The notes: generated by a model from the letters alone, not told the origin. DNA of 64,000 bases from Spatholobus suberectus (GCA_004329165.1 CM014737.1:55906368-55970367); one strand, 5' to 3'; numbered from the stretch's first letter, positions 50,640-61,520 are shown. Made by a program: numbers and translations.

Positions 50640-51640
50640 CAATAAATGTTTGATATATAAAAATAATAAAAGTAATTCAGTTAAAATCAATTATCATATA
50701 TCAATGGTAATTTACTAAAATGAACACCATTTATATATTTATGTTATGAAATTAGTATAAATCTTATGTGATTTCTTAATTTGAATTAAAATATATATTA
50801 GTGTTATTAATTAGAATGTTCAAATCATGTTAATAATATTTACCTTAATTACTATAAATATGATTTTTTATGAATTAAAATAAAGAAATAAATAATATAA
50901 AAAACATTTCATAAAATTTAATAAATTAAATATCGTATTATATAAATCAAAATTCATATAAGGTTTAATGATTTAATTAATTGATTTAATCAATATATAT
51001 ATATATTCATTGTAATCACCTCAACTATTATAATTACAATAATTATGTATTTTTAAGAATTAAAAAAATAAAATAAACATTTTAACAAAATTTTGACAAA
51101 AAATCAATATGGTATTGTCACATGGCATCTTCCTACGTGACAAGTTTTTTATCATAATACACACACTGTCACACACACACACATATGCACACGCACATTG
51201 TTTAAATTACCAATTATATATTTGTGTCATAAAATCAAAATAAATCTTGCAAGATTTCTTAATTTAAATTTTTTATAAATTTGAATCAAAATATATATTA
51301 ATAATATCAAATAATTTGAATCAGAATATATAGTTGTATTATTAATTAGAATGTTTTAATCACGATTTCTTACTATAATTAAATATATCATAATTAAATT
51401 AATTATTTTATTCATTATTTTCATGACTTGATATTTGATTACTATTATTATAAAAAATATTCTATAAAATTTAATAAATTGATTATCATATTATATAAAA
51501 GCAAAATTCATATAAGATTTAATGATTTAATTGATTAATTTAATCAAAATCTATATTCATTGTAATCAACTTAATTACTAAATTATGTATTTTTATGAAT
51601 TAAATATCAAATAAAAAATGCCAATAATTTTTTGGCAAAA
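50640..51640. repeat. Diverged direct duplication (~500-550-bp units) inside the Helitron
   Basis: Blocks at 50715-50830 and 50910-51070 recur in order at about 51200-51365 and 51460-51615, for example TTCATATAAG.TTTAATGATT and TTCATTGTAATCA. The copies are clearly diverged. Confidence 0.6.
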
Positions 51641-51647
51641 AAAAAAA

Positions 51648-51831
51648 GAATTTAATGACTATGCACTGTTAGTATAAAACAGTTTTACATTATTAACCAA
51701 TCAGAAATCACCGTTGGTATGACTTTTAAGGTAATTATTATAAAAGTCAACAAACTTACCATATATGGTGGGTTGTAATTGGATGACAGTGTTAAATTGC
51801 CTTACACTGTCAGTGCATAGTCTATTTTCTC
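51648..51831 (+). mobile_element. Tourist-like MITE nested in the Helitron
   Basis: The best-preserved family member, with inverted ends TTAATGACTATGCACTGTTA and TGACAGTGCATAGTCTATTT (reading inward and outward respectively). It is about 184 bp and related to 45093-45277. Confidence 0.8.
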
Positions 51832-53717
51832 AAAAAAAAAAATACGTGGTATTGCACATGGCAAAACTTTCTTTTATAATAATATATTTGATATAATTGA
51901 TTTGTATTAGGATGGTTTTGTGTGTTAACTTAAAACTTCAAAATCTTTTAAAGAGGAAGAAAAGGCAAAGTCCTTTTTGATTGATGAAGAAATAAAACAA
52001 TTGAGCAAGATTTTTTTGGGTAATTATAAATAAATGATATTTTTTGTATGAAATTTAAATTAATTACATTTGCAAAATATTTATTATAAATTACATGATT
52101 GGTAATAGTAACAATAATAATGTATATATACTTCAAAATAGTCAAGGTGGTTTAACTATTTTAAATTACCATTTTTTTCATTAAATATGAATGGAATGTT
52201 AGTGGTAGTGACGATAATACTCTATTTATTTCATTAGATCATACTAATGAGTGTCTAGGAGAGCATATTAAGAAATCAAAAATTGAATTATATCTAATAA
52301 AAAATAACATTTAGTATATTAGAAACTTTAAAAACTAATTTTCATTCAATATTTCTTACTCTTGAATACTTTACAATTTGTTTCTTCTATTTTGAAATAA
52401 ATATCATTTTTACAATTTTTTATTTTAAACTATTTTATTTTAAAATATCAAAAAATATTTATTATCTTTTCTAACTTTATCCTTCTCTCTACACTTTCTT
52501 TTAAATATTATGTTTTGATAATCATAAAAGTAATTTATTATCTTTTTTAAGAGATAAAATATTAAGAATTCTTAGTCTCAATTAACAAAGAATAATTTAG
52601 TCTTAAAATATTTTTTAATTTTAAGAGATTTACTAATTATTTAATCCTTATACACCATTTCAAAATGATAATTATTTCATAATAGAATAAATATTTCATT
52701 TAATAGTATCATTTTTATGATCAATTTTAATGAAATATGAATGATTTTATGTTGTAGATTTGAAGTTTAATTTATTGAATGTTGTAAAAGTGAATCGGTA
52801 GCCTCGATATATCTCCCTTGAGTTAATTTAATCCATCAAGTTATAAGACATAAATTATAAGTGTGCAAGTTTAAATTTCTATAATATGTTATTTTTATTT
52901 TTTATTTTCATATCTCTTATTTTCCATGCCTTTCTTACAAAGCTTACTCCAAGTCTCTCCTTAAACTAAAAGAAAAACAAAAGAAAAATGATTTGGTATT
53001 CCTCATTTGACATGGTTTAATAAAGAAAAGACTAATACAATTACATATAATATAGGTTATTCACTTCTTGTTTTGAGGCCAAGTGAGTTCTAACCAAGTT
53101 AATTTTCCATGCATCACCATATGTCCTGCTATGTTGCATTTGATTTGACTATGAAGGTATCTTGAGTCTGGGAATGTCATATATTGGAGAAAATATATTA
53201 AAAATAAAAAAAAGTTATTTAAGAAGAAAAAGACAAATTAAATAAAAATAATGAAAAGATAAAATATTTGAAGAAAATTAAAGAAAGAAATAGTTCTAGT
53301 AAAAAAATATAAATAAAAATTATAAAAGAGAAATAAAATAAAGATTTAATCTTCTTTTGATAATATAGTAGAATTCCTCGTATCTTTTGTAAAATGCATC
53401 CTTTAAATCTTTTGAATTATTTCAATAGTTAAAAGTGAAGAAAATGTAAAATTAATATTAGCAAACAAACTTTTAATAATAACTATTAGCAAAATATGTA
53501 AAAAACATTCAAATAAAATTGAAAAAGATAAAAACTTGCCTTAGAGAAAGAATAGAAGGATTGGTGGATTTATATTTCCTGCTTATATTTATCTCTCTAT
53601 TGAAACTGAATAAAAAGAATGAAAAAATGTTAGCAATTGACTATTTCAGTAAAAAACGATGAAAATGAAAACAACAATGCCCACACATATTTATAGATGA
53701 GTTGATCATATGGATTT

Positions 53718-53876
53718 TTATTTCATGAAACTTAACTCATGCAAGGTTGTATGTCTGAAATTCCCGGTATTAGAACTGACATTGGATGAATGAATAGAGT
53801 AAACCAAACCCCCATCCATAATATTTTGAAACTGATAAATGAGAGCCTTACGAATAGAAGCTTGTATTTTACATCC
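53718..53876 (-). pseudogene. RPA70-like (replication protein A large subunit) exon fragment
   Basis: On the minus strand, after an AG acceptor (CTATAG|GG at 53877-53878), an open stretch of about 50 codons begins CKIQASIRKALIYQF, continues through GGLVYSIHSSNVSSN and NFRHTTLHELSF, and ends at TAA 53718. This pattern, KIQAxI...F...G.VY.I..xxV..N....R.T.HEL.F, is that of the N-terminal OB-fold region of RPA70/DUF223 proteins carried by plant Helitrons. RPA binds single-stranded DNA. Only this fragment is recognisable, and upstream and downstream exons were not found. It lies inside the 5148-bp Helitron, so it is probably a relic of that lineage's RPA gene rather than a host gene. Confidence 0.65.
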
Positions 53877-54759
53877 CTATAAACAAATAATAAGAATAGA
53901 TCATGGTATTTATATACATACAAAATGATTCAATATATTAAAAAATAAATACAAAAATACATTTGCCTCCATTAAAACCAACTCCATAGAGAGTGATAAC
54001 TGTTTGACCTAGTTGAATTTTGGAACCAACCAAAGTAGGACCAATCTTGTCTTGATGGTCCCGTTTTCCTTAGGGCAAAGATAGATAAAAGTGAATCATA
54101 TTTCACAAAAGATGTCATTGTAATTGAGTAAAATAGTAGAGAGGAATAAAATGGCAATATCATAACAACTATGCAACAACTAACCATTTAAAGGAAAAAG
54201 ATGAATTATTTGAAACCTTAAAGATATTTTCATGTTTCCATTATTATTTGAAATTTTAAAAAAAATAAATTCAGAATTAAAAAAGATAAATATTAAAAAA
54301 AAAACAAATTCAAAATTAAAAAAAATAAATATTCATATATCCTAATTTGTATTTTGAAAATTGAAAAAGATAAATCATTATCTTCTCTAATGAAAAAGAT
54401 AAATAATTCATTATTTAAAATTTTAAAAAAATAAATTTGAATTTGACAAAGAAAGAAACCTTAAAGCATATTATTATTCTTTTATCTAATTATCTTATGT
54501 TGAAAAAAGATAAATCATTATTTATTTTAATGTTTTCGTTATTATTTAAATTTGATATGGTTGTTATATCTACATCTATATGAAAATTGAATTTTCGTTT
54601 TTAAGTGATAATTAATTTATTTTATTTGTAAATATATTTTAATGTAAATTTCTTTTTTTAGTAAGGTGTAAAGAATAGTACTTTGAAAGGCATTATACCA
54701 TGTAAGGACACATGACAATACTTTCTTCCAAAATGAGTTGCAAATGTATAGTATATAGA

Positions 54760-55956
54760 TTCCAATAATATTCCAACAGTTCAAAAATCATTCCATTAAA
54801 ATCAGTTGTCAAACTTTAAAACAAATGAATCCTCTCAGCCAAATTTCCTATCTCTGAGTAGGCAGAATCCAAAAGGCAGCTCCTCTTATCATGCAAAGTA
54901 GCAAACGGATCTAGATTCACCGTAGTCACAGAATACACATATTCACGCAGTTGGTCAAAATCAGAATCGTTGAATGAAAATCGAAAGGCCCATATATCAT
55001 ATCGATAAATCTAACTTAACATATAAATTTAAAATATGAACCTCCCGATCTTAATCCAACAATTCAGATTTATGAATGCGTGAATTTCTTAATGCATTAA
55101 ATCCATTTCCGTAATGGAGTAGCTGATTCCTTAACCACCAATTCACTATATATTAGGCAAGACAGCTCCAAATCCAATACTCAATTTTGGCACTCTACTT
55201 CTCTAAAAAAAAAAAAATTATTGATAAAAAAAAAACATTAAAATTATACTTAGAGTGCGCGCAATACCACGTTGGTTTATGCATATGATGCTTCTATCGC
55301 TTCTGATTCCACATGAAGGGAGTGTCATGTCTTTTTTTTAAAAATATTTTTACATACATAATTATGAGATTAATCTTTCGTGCTCTGGTGGTAATCAAAT
55401 AAAATTCTCCTTAAAATAATGACATCAAAATTAAAGAAAGAAAATAGCCTCGTACTCATACATGGGAGGATACACACATACATTACAAATACGCCTGTCA
55501 TATATTAAACTTAGCTTAAATCCACCACCGCTCTTAACTCTTTGCATAATTGTACTTTTAGTCTCAAAGTATCATAATTGTACGATTTTGATATCTCAAT
55601 TCCAATTACATAAATTGAGTCCTCCAAGTATCAAAATTGTGTGATTTTAGTCTCTTCATCAGTTTTTCGTTAAATATTTACGAATTTTGCTAACATGGTG
55701 TTGACGAATTACATAATAGATGATGAGGACTTGTTGGTGGCTGATGCAGCGACTGACATGACGATGACGTGGCAACTGTGGTAGGTTTTGACATGTCGGT
55801 GTTATGGCATGATGATATGACAAGGAAAAATAAAAGACCAAATTATCAAAATGACCTTAATAAAGTTTCAACCGTCACCTTAGGTTTTAATAACAACCTT
55901 TAACCACTAAACTAACAAATTTCTTTGATATATAAATGTAAAATATAATATATGTA
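54760..55956. other. Unit 2 duplicate flank and dispersed repeat fragments
   Basis: 54760-55400 matches unit 1 in blocks (54820-54880 with 39600-39660; 55110-55200 with 39695-39775; 55240-55400 with 39800-39941). From about 55530 to 55800 there is a diverged TTTTAGTCTC...AATTGTAC-type dispersed repeat followed by a GATGACGTGGCAAC-like phrase common in legume non-coding repeats. Confidence 0.55.
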
Positions 55957-56345
55957 CACTACTATAGCAAACACATTTTACATTGGTTATTTCGGAGATT
56001 TTACATCAGTTCTTGAATCAATGTATATCCTCCCGATGTAAAAAGTGAAAACTTTTTTGCATCGGACTTAGAACAAATGTAAAAAACACTTTCAACATCG
56101 GTTGTACCTTGAACCGATGTAGAAAGTGACACATTTCTACATCAATTTACTTTCTACATCGGTAATAGGTGGCTTAACCGATGTAGAAAGTGCCTTTCTA
56201 CATCAATTATGGACTTAACTGATGTAGAAAGCCAATTTCTATGCATAGAAATTGATAACTTTTTTGCATCGATTCAAACTTTAACTGACATAGAAAATGC
56301 CTTTCTACAATGATTATTGTATGAACTGATGTAAAAAATCATATT
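55957..56345 (+). mobile_element. CACTA-like transposon end with subterminal repeats
   Basis: It starts CACTACTATAG at 55957, a CACTA-type terminus. It is followed by about ten direct and inverted copies of a unit close to ACCGATGTAGAAAGTG / CTTTCTACATCGGT, the usual subterminal architecture. The opposite terminus was not found with confidence. Confidence 0.6.
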
Positions 56346-56879
56346 TTTTTAATATTTTGTCTATTTTATAAAGTATCCAACCTGTAAATTACAAACAACA
56401 GACCCAGGTAAACAGTTTAATATGCTAAAATCGAAATACCATCAAGAAATATTAATATGCATTAAAACATAATTATATTCTGCATTATTGGTGCACTCTG
56501 CACATGGGAATAACATGTTATACTTTGGATGCATCCGTGGAAGAAAAATATAGCGTAAACTGAGAAATACCTGCCAATTTCACTGGGGCTGTTTGTTCAT
56601 AAAGTTGCCGTAGGGACCTTTCTAAAAATTGACAAAGGCAGATTTCATTGAGGTTAGAGACATTGAGAGAGGCACTGAATGCAAATATTACTGAGAACTA
56701 GTCGTCAAATTACATATATTCTGTTCTATCCATGGATGGCCATGGAATGTTGTGTCCACTAACTTTTGCATTGAGTCTATCATCCAACAGAATGTTCTCA
56801 ATTTTTATATTGCTTGAAGTTTTGCCACTATAAAAAATCATAGCTTCACTGAAACTTAATTCCGGAAAATTGTTTTCTT
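56346..56879. other. Probable interior of the CACTA-like element
   Basis: No transposase motif or open reading frame of note. Assignment to the CACTA-like element is by position only. Confidence 0.35.
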
Positions 56880-57053
56880 AAAGTTGTCTAACTTATTCTA
56901 AGTAAAAATAGGATTAAACAATCTCATCCAAATTAATTGATAGAATGAATATCTGTAACCAATTATCTTAAAATATATCAGAAAATTTACACTAATTATT
57001 TTAAATAGAGTTGTTTAATCCAATTTTTACCTAAAGTAAGTTAGACAATCCCT
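56880..57053. mobile_element. hAT-type MITE, 174 bp
   Basis: A perfect 8-bp duplication GTTTTCTT (56872-56879 and 57054-57061) flanks inverted ends with TTGTCTAACTTA and GGTAAAAAT.GGATTAAACAA blocks (about 38 bp). An 8-bp duplication fits the hAT superfamily. Confidence 0.85.
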
Positions 57054-58070
57054 GTTTTCTTGGTTCTGGAAATTAATTTCGGAACAACACTTTAAAGCAC
57101 AAGCTATGCTACGAAACTCGGTTTCTGGAACCAAAAAAACAATGTTCCTGAACTATGTTTCCGGAACAAACTACATAAACGAAAAAAAGGAAATGTGGGG
57201 AGAATGAGAAGAGGCATACCTGTCACCGGAGAATAGAAGGAACGCTGGTGAGAAAGCCGAAGAGTAGAAAGGAACAAAACGCCGAAGACAAAACCGGAGA
57301 GTACAAAGCCGGTGAAAGAACATGACAGTGAGAGACCGCCGAAATTGAAAGTGGAAAGAGGGCAAAAGAAATGGGTGACTACGAAAGTGAACCGGAAAAA
57401 AATTGTATTTAGTAATCGGAGAGGTGTAAATAGCAATTTCGTAATTGTTTAGTTTAACATTACTAAACAAAATCTACTAGCCTAACCTAAAGTAGGCCCA
57501 GCATACGGACCTCCCAATTTATTTTGTTCCCTCTAATTTTCTAACTTCACCGCACTCATGGTCCTCTTATACGCAGCTCTGTAAGTTCCCATTTTCTTCT
57601 ATCCAAAAGTGCAACATTTTCACACGTTCTCCACCCGGTTTTTCATCTAACGAAATTTTCACGAAATCAACACTCAGTAAGCACCGAAAATTTATCTCAG
57701 ACACAGTTTTCCCCTCTCAACGCCATCCACAGCATATACGGAGGAAAAGAAGGGAATACCACAATTCCAGAAATTTATCACAACCAGTGCATAATCCATG
57801 TTTAACAAACAATCATCAATCCACAGTACACGTGAATTTAGAAAGATTTCATAACAGGAGGCAAACTTTCAACATGCAAAAGCTGAGCACTATGGACATT
57901 TTCCAGCCAACACAAAATTTCAACCACACAAATTTTCACACAACCACAGTAACAGGCAAATTCAAAGGATGGAACGAGAATTTCACTTTTCAAAATTATA
58001 TCCTAATTTATAATATAATAAAAAATTGATTCAAAAAGAAAATTGTTTAATAGTAGAAAATAGTGTATGA
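57054..58070. other. Unassigned, likely transposon-derived
   Basis: A purine-rich stretch at 57180-57390 yields long minus-strand open frames (57104-57436, 57171-57470) with no recognisable domain; they look compositional. 57540-58020 is less AT-rich but carries no gene I can identify. Confidence 0.4.
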
Positions 58071-58120
58071 ACGACTCTGAAGTCTAACACAGTAGATCAA
58101 TGACTCTGAAGTCTAACATG
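58071..58120. repeat. Two direct copies of TGACTCTGAAGTCTAACATG-type motif
   Basis: One copy at 58071-58090 and one at 58098-58120, the latter followed by ATTTCGTAGG as in the copy at 42318. They belong to the motif set described for 42084-42340 and 58873-59121. Confidence 0.8.
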
Positions 58121-58199
58121 ATTTCGTAGGAACTTTTAGAACCTGTAACCCATATTTGATCCACGTCCGTGTTGAAGCAATAATTTGTAGTTTCCGCGT

Positions 58200-58428
58200 A
58201 TTGCTTGATAGTTGACATGAAAATTTAGGGGACTAAAATTGGACATTTAATAGTTAGTTTAAAATTGCAGATTTTTAAAAATTAGAGATTAAAATTGCAG
58301 AATTAAAAATAAGAAGATCAAAATTATAAATTTTTAAAAATTAGGTGACTAAAATCACAAAATTAAAAATAAAAAGACCAAAATTGTGAATTAAGAATTA
58401 TAAGGGAACCAAAAGTATAATTTAGCCT
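58200..58428. repeat. Tandemly built repeat, ~55-60-bp units (copy 2)
   Basis: The same GATTTTTAAAAATTAG / AATTAAAAATAA.AAGA alternation as 27290-27597, ending in TATAATTTAGCC. Confidence 0.7.
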
Positions 58429-58807
58429 TTTTTTATAAATGCATAAATTATATTTTTTATCTTATCTTAATACTCTTTCTTCCTTTAAAAATACATTAGG
58501 GTAACTAATAAGTTCTTATATCAACAATGAACAATCATCAAACTTTTACTACATATGAAAAATCAAAAAATAACTATATAACTCACTATAGCTAAATGAT
58601 AAACAAAATGAAAAATTAAAAACACTATAAAATTAAGAATTTAAAAGTTTTGAATTTTAAAAATTTATACAATAAATTATTTTGATTGAGAAATCAAGAA
58701 AATAAATGGTCAAAAAAATAATTAATTCCTTTTTTTCTTTAAAGTTTTTAAGCCCCTTTAGCCCAAGGCCCTAGGGTGTCCTCCCTGGGCCTAGGCCCCA
58801 GCCCAGC

Positions 58808-59145
58808 ACTGAATTATCTTATCTACTTTAAGCAAAATTGTTTCAACGTGAGATAAAAAAAATAGATTAAATCAATGACTCTAAAGTCTAACATGTTTCT
58901 GGTCAAATCCCTCTGCTGTCCCCCCTAAAATGACTCTGAAGTCTAACATGATGCTCGTGTTTTGTGGGCGTGTTTTGTTCTGCGTCCCGTGAATTATAGA
59001 TGCTGTAAACAGTAGATTCTCCATTCCAATTATACCTAGATATAATGCGCTTAATGAGACATGTTACCAAACACACAGTCACGCACTAAATCAATGACTT
59101 GTGACTTTGAAGTCTAACATGATTTCGCAGAAACATACGTCATTC
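58808..59145. repeat. Unit-end segment, copy 2
   Basis: The counterpart of 42020-42365. It carries three TGACTCTGAAGTCTAACATG-type motifs (58873, 58929, 59100) and the shared AAATCCCTCTGCTGT, TAGATTCTCCATT and TTTCGCAGAAACATACGTCA phrases. Similarity stops at about 59145, which marks the right border of the duplication. Confidence 0.75.
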
Positions 59146-59224
59146 CTCGTATAATAATCAAATAATTAAACAAATAATAAAAGTAAAATATAAAAAAGAT
59201 GTGAAATAAAAAAAAAAAACTATC

Positions 59225-59640
59225 AATTTCGCACATCTAATCTTGTCAGGCTTGATTCTTGAAAAGTTTCCAGTGGAGTCACCTTCTGTCGCAATCGGGA
59301 TCACGATGGATTGACGAAAAGAAATTAAAAACAAAAGAGTCGCTACCATAGTTTATTAAGAAAAAATATTTAGAAAAACCTAAAAGAAGGCCTTGAATCG
59401 AAATAGGATCTGAGAGTTGTTTACGTGTAGGAAAAGTATTAGTACTCTACGACGTCCGTCATAAAATTTATCCAAAGAATTTTATTTAAGAAGAAAATAC
59501 TTTATTTTAAAGAAGAAATTAATTTTATTATTTTTTTAAGATTGACAAGAGTAAGTTTTTGCTCTTATGTATCCTCTTGTGTAATGAAGAATCAAATTCA
59601 CTTAGTTTTTTGTAAAAAAACATTTGTGGGCTGCAATTTT
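59225..59640. mobile_element. Gypsy/Ogre-like LTR-UTR remnant
   Basis: TTCCAGTGGAGTCACC, then AAACAAAAGAGTCGCTACCA, then AAGGCCTTGAATCGAAATAG and TACGACGTCCGTCATAAA, followed by a CCTCTTGTGTAATGAAGAAT phrase, match from memory a block often seen near LTRs of large legume gypsy elements. No protein domain is present. The family name is from recollection and not tested. Confidence 0.45.
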
Positions 59641-60116
59641 TAATTTTTGATTATTTTATTATTATTAAATTTGACATCATCAAGTTATCCAATTTAGATA
59701 TGTCAAATTTACTGAATGACCAATCATAAAGTATTTTCAAAATAGTCATATTTAAATTCTATGATTATTTATTTTATTTTATTTATTTATATGAAAAAAT
59801 GTTTAAATTTTGATTTAAAAAAATTCTAAACTTATTCTTATGCGTTAGCTTTTTTAGGTCTAATTTCTTATTCATTACGCAAGCACGTCTTTTGGAATTA
59901 ATTATTTTTATTTTTATTTTATTTTATTTTTATTAGTGACTCTTTGGAGATGGCATCATGCGGTTATTCACAACTAAGCTAAAGCCTAATTTGATATGCC
60001 TAAATAAAATTCGAAAACATAAAATACCAAAATTATTTTGAAAATAGGCGACAAGAAAGAAACTGATTTTCGACTTAAAAAACTGCAAAATTCCATAATT
60101 TTATGTAGTCCTATCT
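59641..60116. other. Intergenic/retroelement-derived, no gene
   Basis: AT-rich DNA between two retroelement segments. Nothing further was recognised. Confidence 0.45.
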
Positions 60117-60471
60117 TGTTGTAAAACAATTCAAATTTTAGATTTCAAATCTTTAGGATACTGTTCAGATTTAAAAAATATTAATTGTATTTTAGGAATT
60201 TGTTTCCTCTTTTAAGATTAGGATACAAGTTGTACAAATAGGAGTTCTTGAAACGAGAATAACCACTCGGCTTGTAGAGGGTCATCCCAACCTTGAGAGG
60301 AGGGTCATGAAGGGTTTCACAGGTTTATCCAGAAAACTTGTACTGGGATGTAATCATTTGAGAACATGAATAAATTGGGATGTTTTCGTGAATATAAACA
60401 AGAAGTGTCGAACCACGTTAAATAAATTTGTATGTCTTTTGTTGGTGTTGTTTTGTATGTGTTTCCCAATA

Positions 60472-60761
60472 GTGAGCTGCTAGTTGTGCGGCCTAGCGAC
60501 CTGTGAGATGTGTATCGATAGTGGATTTATGAGGGATTTTTGTGTCGAAAGTTTTCTTGGCAATGGAAAAGTCAAGTGTCGTGTTCTGGTAGTTAACAAT
60601 GATGCAAATACAAGAAGTGTCATCATTCAATACTCACAAAGTAGAGGTGGGGACACACCAAAGTTTGCAGAGTGAAAAGCGTAACTAGAGAAGATAGCAA
60701 CGAGCATCCGTGAAGGTGAGAGTAGAAGAGGAAGTTTGAAAATTTTAATTGAGGGAGGAAT
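60472..60761 (+). other. Internal region of the short LTR element
   Basis: 290 bp with an open frame (60484-60675) of 63 codons. It is Cys-containing (CGLATCEMC) at the start but has no recognisable gag zinc knuckle, so it is not called as a gene. Confidence 0.4.
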
Positions 60762-60915
60762 TGTTGAGAAACAATTCAAATTTTAGATTTCAAATCTTTA
60801 GGATACTGTTCAAATTTAAAAAAATATTATTTATGTTTTAGGGATTTGTTTCCTCTTTTAAGATTAAGATGCAAGTTATGCTAGTTATATAAATAGGGGT
60901 TCTTAAGATGAGAAC

Positions 60916-61315
60916 TGTAACATCCTGGGCACTAACAAGGACGGAGAGTGATCGTTGGTGCAAAAGAGCTGAGGCACGGACAAAGAGTGGCTCCTGTCAG
61001 GCTTCCAAGAGAGATACATGAATGAATCAAATACACACCAAAATGAGAGGGATTCAAAGGCTGTGTAGGTATGAGATTGTACAGTTGAGGATAGCTTAAA
61101 AGAATTAATAACTGGTACCTATACTAACAAAATGCATCTACTTTTCGGTAGTCCATTACTTAAGAACTCCACAGTTGCTTAACTTGGAACAATTTTGGGA
61201 TGGGTGACCTCTGAGAGCTTTCTGAGAAGTGTGTGAGTGAGGACAAAGCACGCTAAAAAATCTTGTGTTGGTTTGTGAGGACAGTCTTCAATCTTGAAAG
61301 CAGCTAGGCGTTACA
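60916..61315 (+). mobile_element. Cassandra-like solo LTR (400 bp) nested in the 3' LTR
   Basis: It starts TGTAACATCC and ends GCGTTACA, with a perfect 5-bp duplication AGAAC (60911-60915 and 61316-61320). The other LTR of the host element shows the empty site (CGAGAATAACCACTCG). It contains a 5S-rRNA-like segment, the hallmark of the Cassandra TRIM family. No internal region or second LTR is present, so it is a solo LTR left by recombination. Confidence 0.82.
61160..61218 (+). other. 5S rRNA-like segment of the Cassandra LTR
   Basis: TTAAGAACTCCACAGTTG, then CTTAACTTGG, then TTTTGGGATGGGTGACCTCT follow the order of the 5S RNA internal promoter (A box, intermediate element and C box; the C-box-like GGATGGGTGACCTC is nearly perfect). 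In these elements the segment comes from 5S rRNA. It is degenerate here and not a host 5S gene. Confidence 0.78.
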
Positions 61316-61520
61316 AGAACAACCACTCGACCTGTAGAGGGGGTCACCCCGGCCTTAAGAGAATGAATAAGTTTGTCTAGAAAACTTGTATTAAGATGTA
61401 ATCATTTGAGAGAATGAATAAATTGGGATGTTTTCGTAGACGTAAGCAAGAGATGCCGAACCACGTTAAATAAATTTGTATATCTTTTGTTGGTGTTGTT
61501 TTGTCTATGTCTCCCCAACA

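Larger units (their letters stand above)
49612..54759 (-). mobile_element. Helitron, 5148 bp, minus strand, with empty site in unit 1
   Basis: On the minus strand it starts TCTATATACTATACATTTGC (54759) and ends with an imperfect hairpin (CCTATGC/GCACGG) about 10 bp before CTAA (49612). It sits between A (49611) and T (54760) with no target duplication, as Helitrons do. Joining its flanks gives GAGATTACTTTATACATATATTCCAATA, matching uninterrupted unit 1 DNA near 39527 (GAGATTAATTTAG...TATTCTAATA). It contains an RPA70-like exon and a MITE but no Rep/helicase, so it is non-autonomous. The remaining interior is AT-rich. Confidence 0.85.
42366..59145. repeat. Tandem duplication, unit 2
   Basis: A direct repeat of unit 1, enlarged to about 16.8 kb by insertions that include a 5.1-kb Helitron. 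Homology follows the same order as in unit 1 and ends with the shared 58808-59145 segment. Beyond 59145 the sequence no longer matches unit 1 or its flank. Confidence 0.8.
60117..61520 (+). mobile_element. Short LTR retroelement (TRIM/LARD-like)
   Basis: Two direct LTRs, 60117-60471 (355 bp) and 60762-61520 (about 354 bp once a nested element is removed), both start TGTTG and end CAAYA-like. They enclose only 290 bp. The 3' LTR has a TATA box (TATATAAATAGGGG, about 60883) and both have a copia-like GAACCACGTTAAATAAATTT near the end. GAGGGAGGAA before the 3' LTR could be a polypurine tract. No gag or pol is present and no target duplication was seen, so it is a non-autonomous derivative or deletion product. 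Confidence 0.75.

Noticed and set aside
52795..52900. tRNA-like or SINE-like patch with a GTGCAAGTTTAAATTTC phrase
   Set aside because: The B-box match is poor, there is no A-tail, and no target duplication was found.
57104..57470. Overlapping minus-strand open frames of 99-110 codons
   Set aside because: They come from a purine-rich stretch and give Phe/Ser-rich translations without motifs.
61160..61218. Functional 5S rRNA gene
   Set aside because: The match is partial and degenerate and lies inside an LTR with its own target duplication, so it is the Cassandra-type 5S segment.
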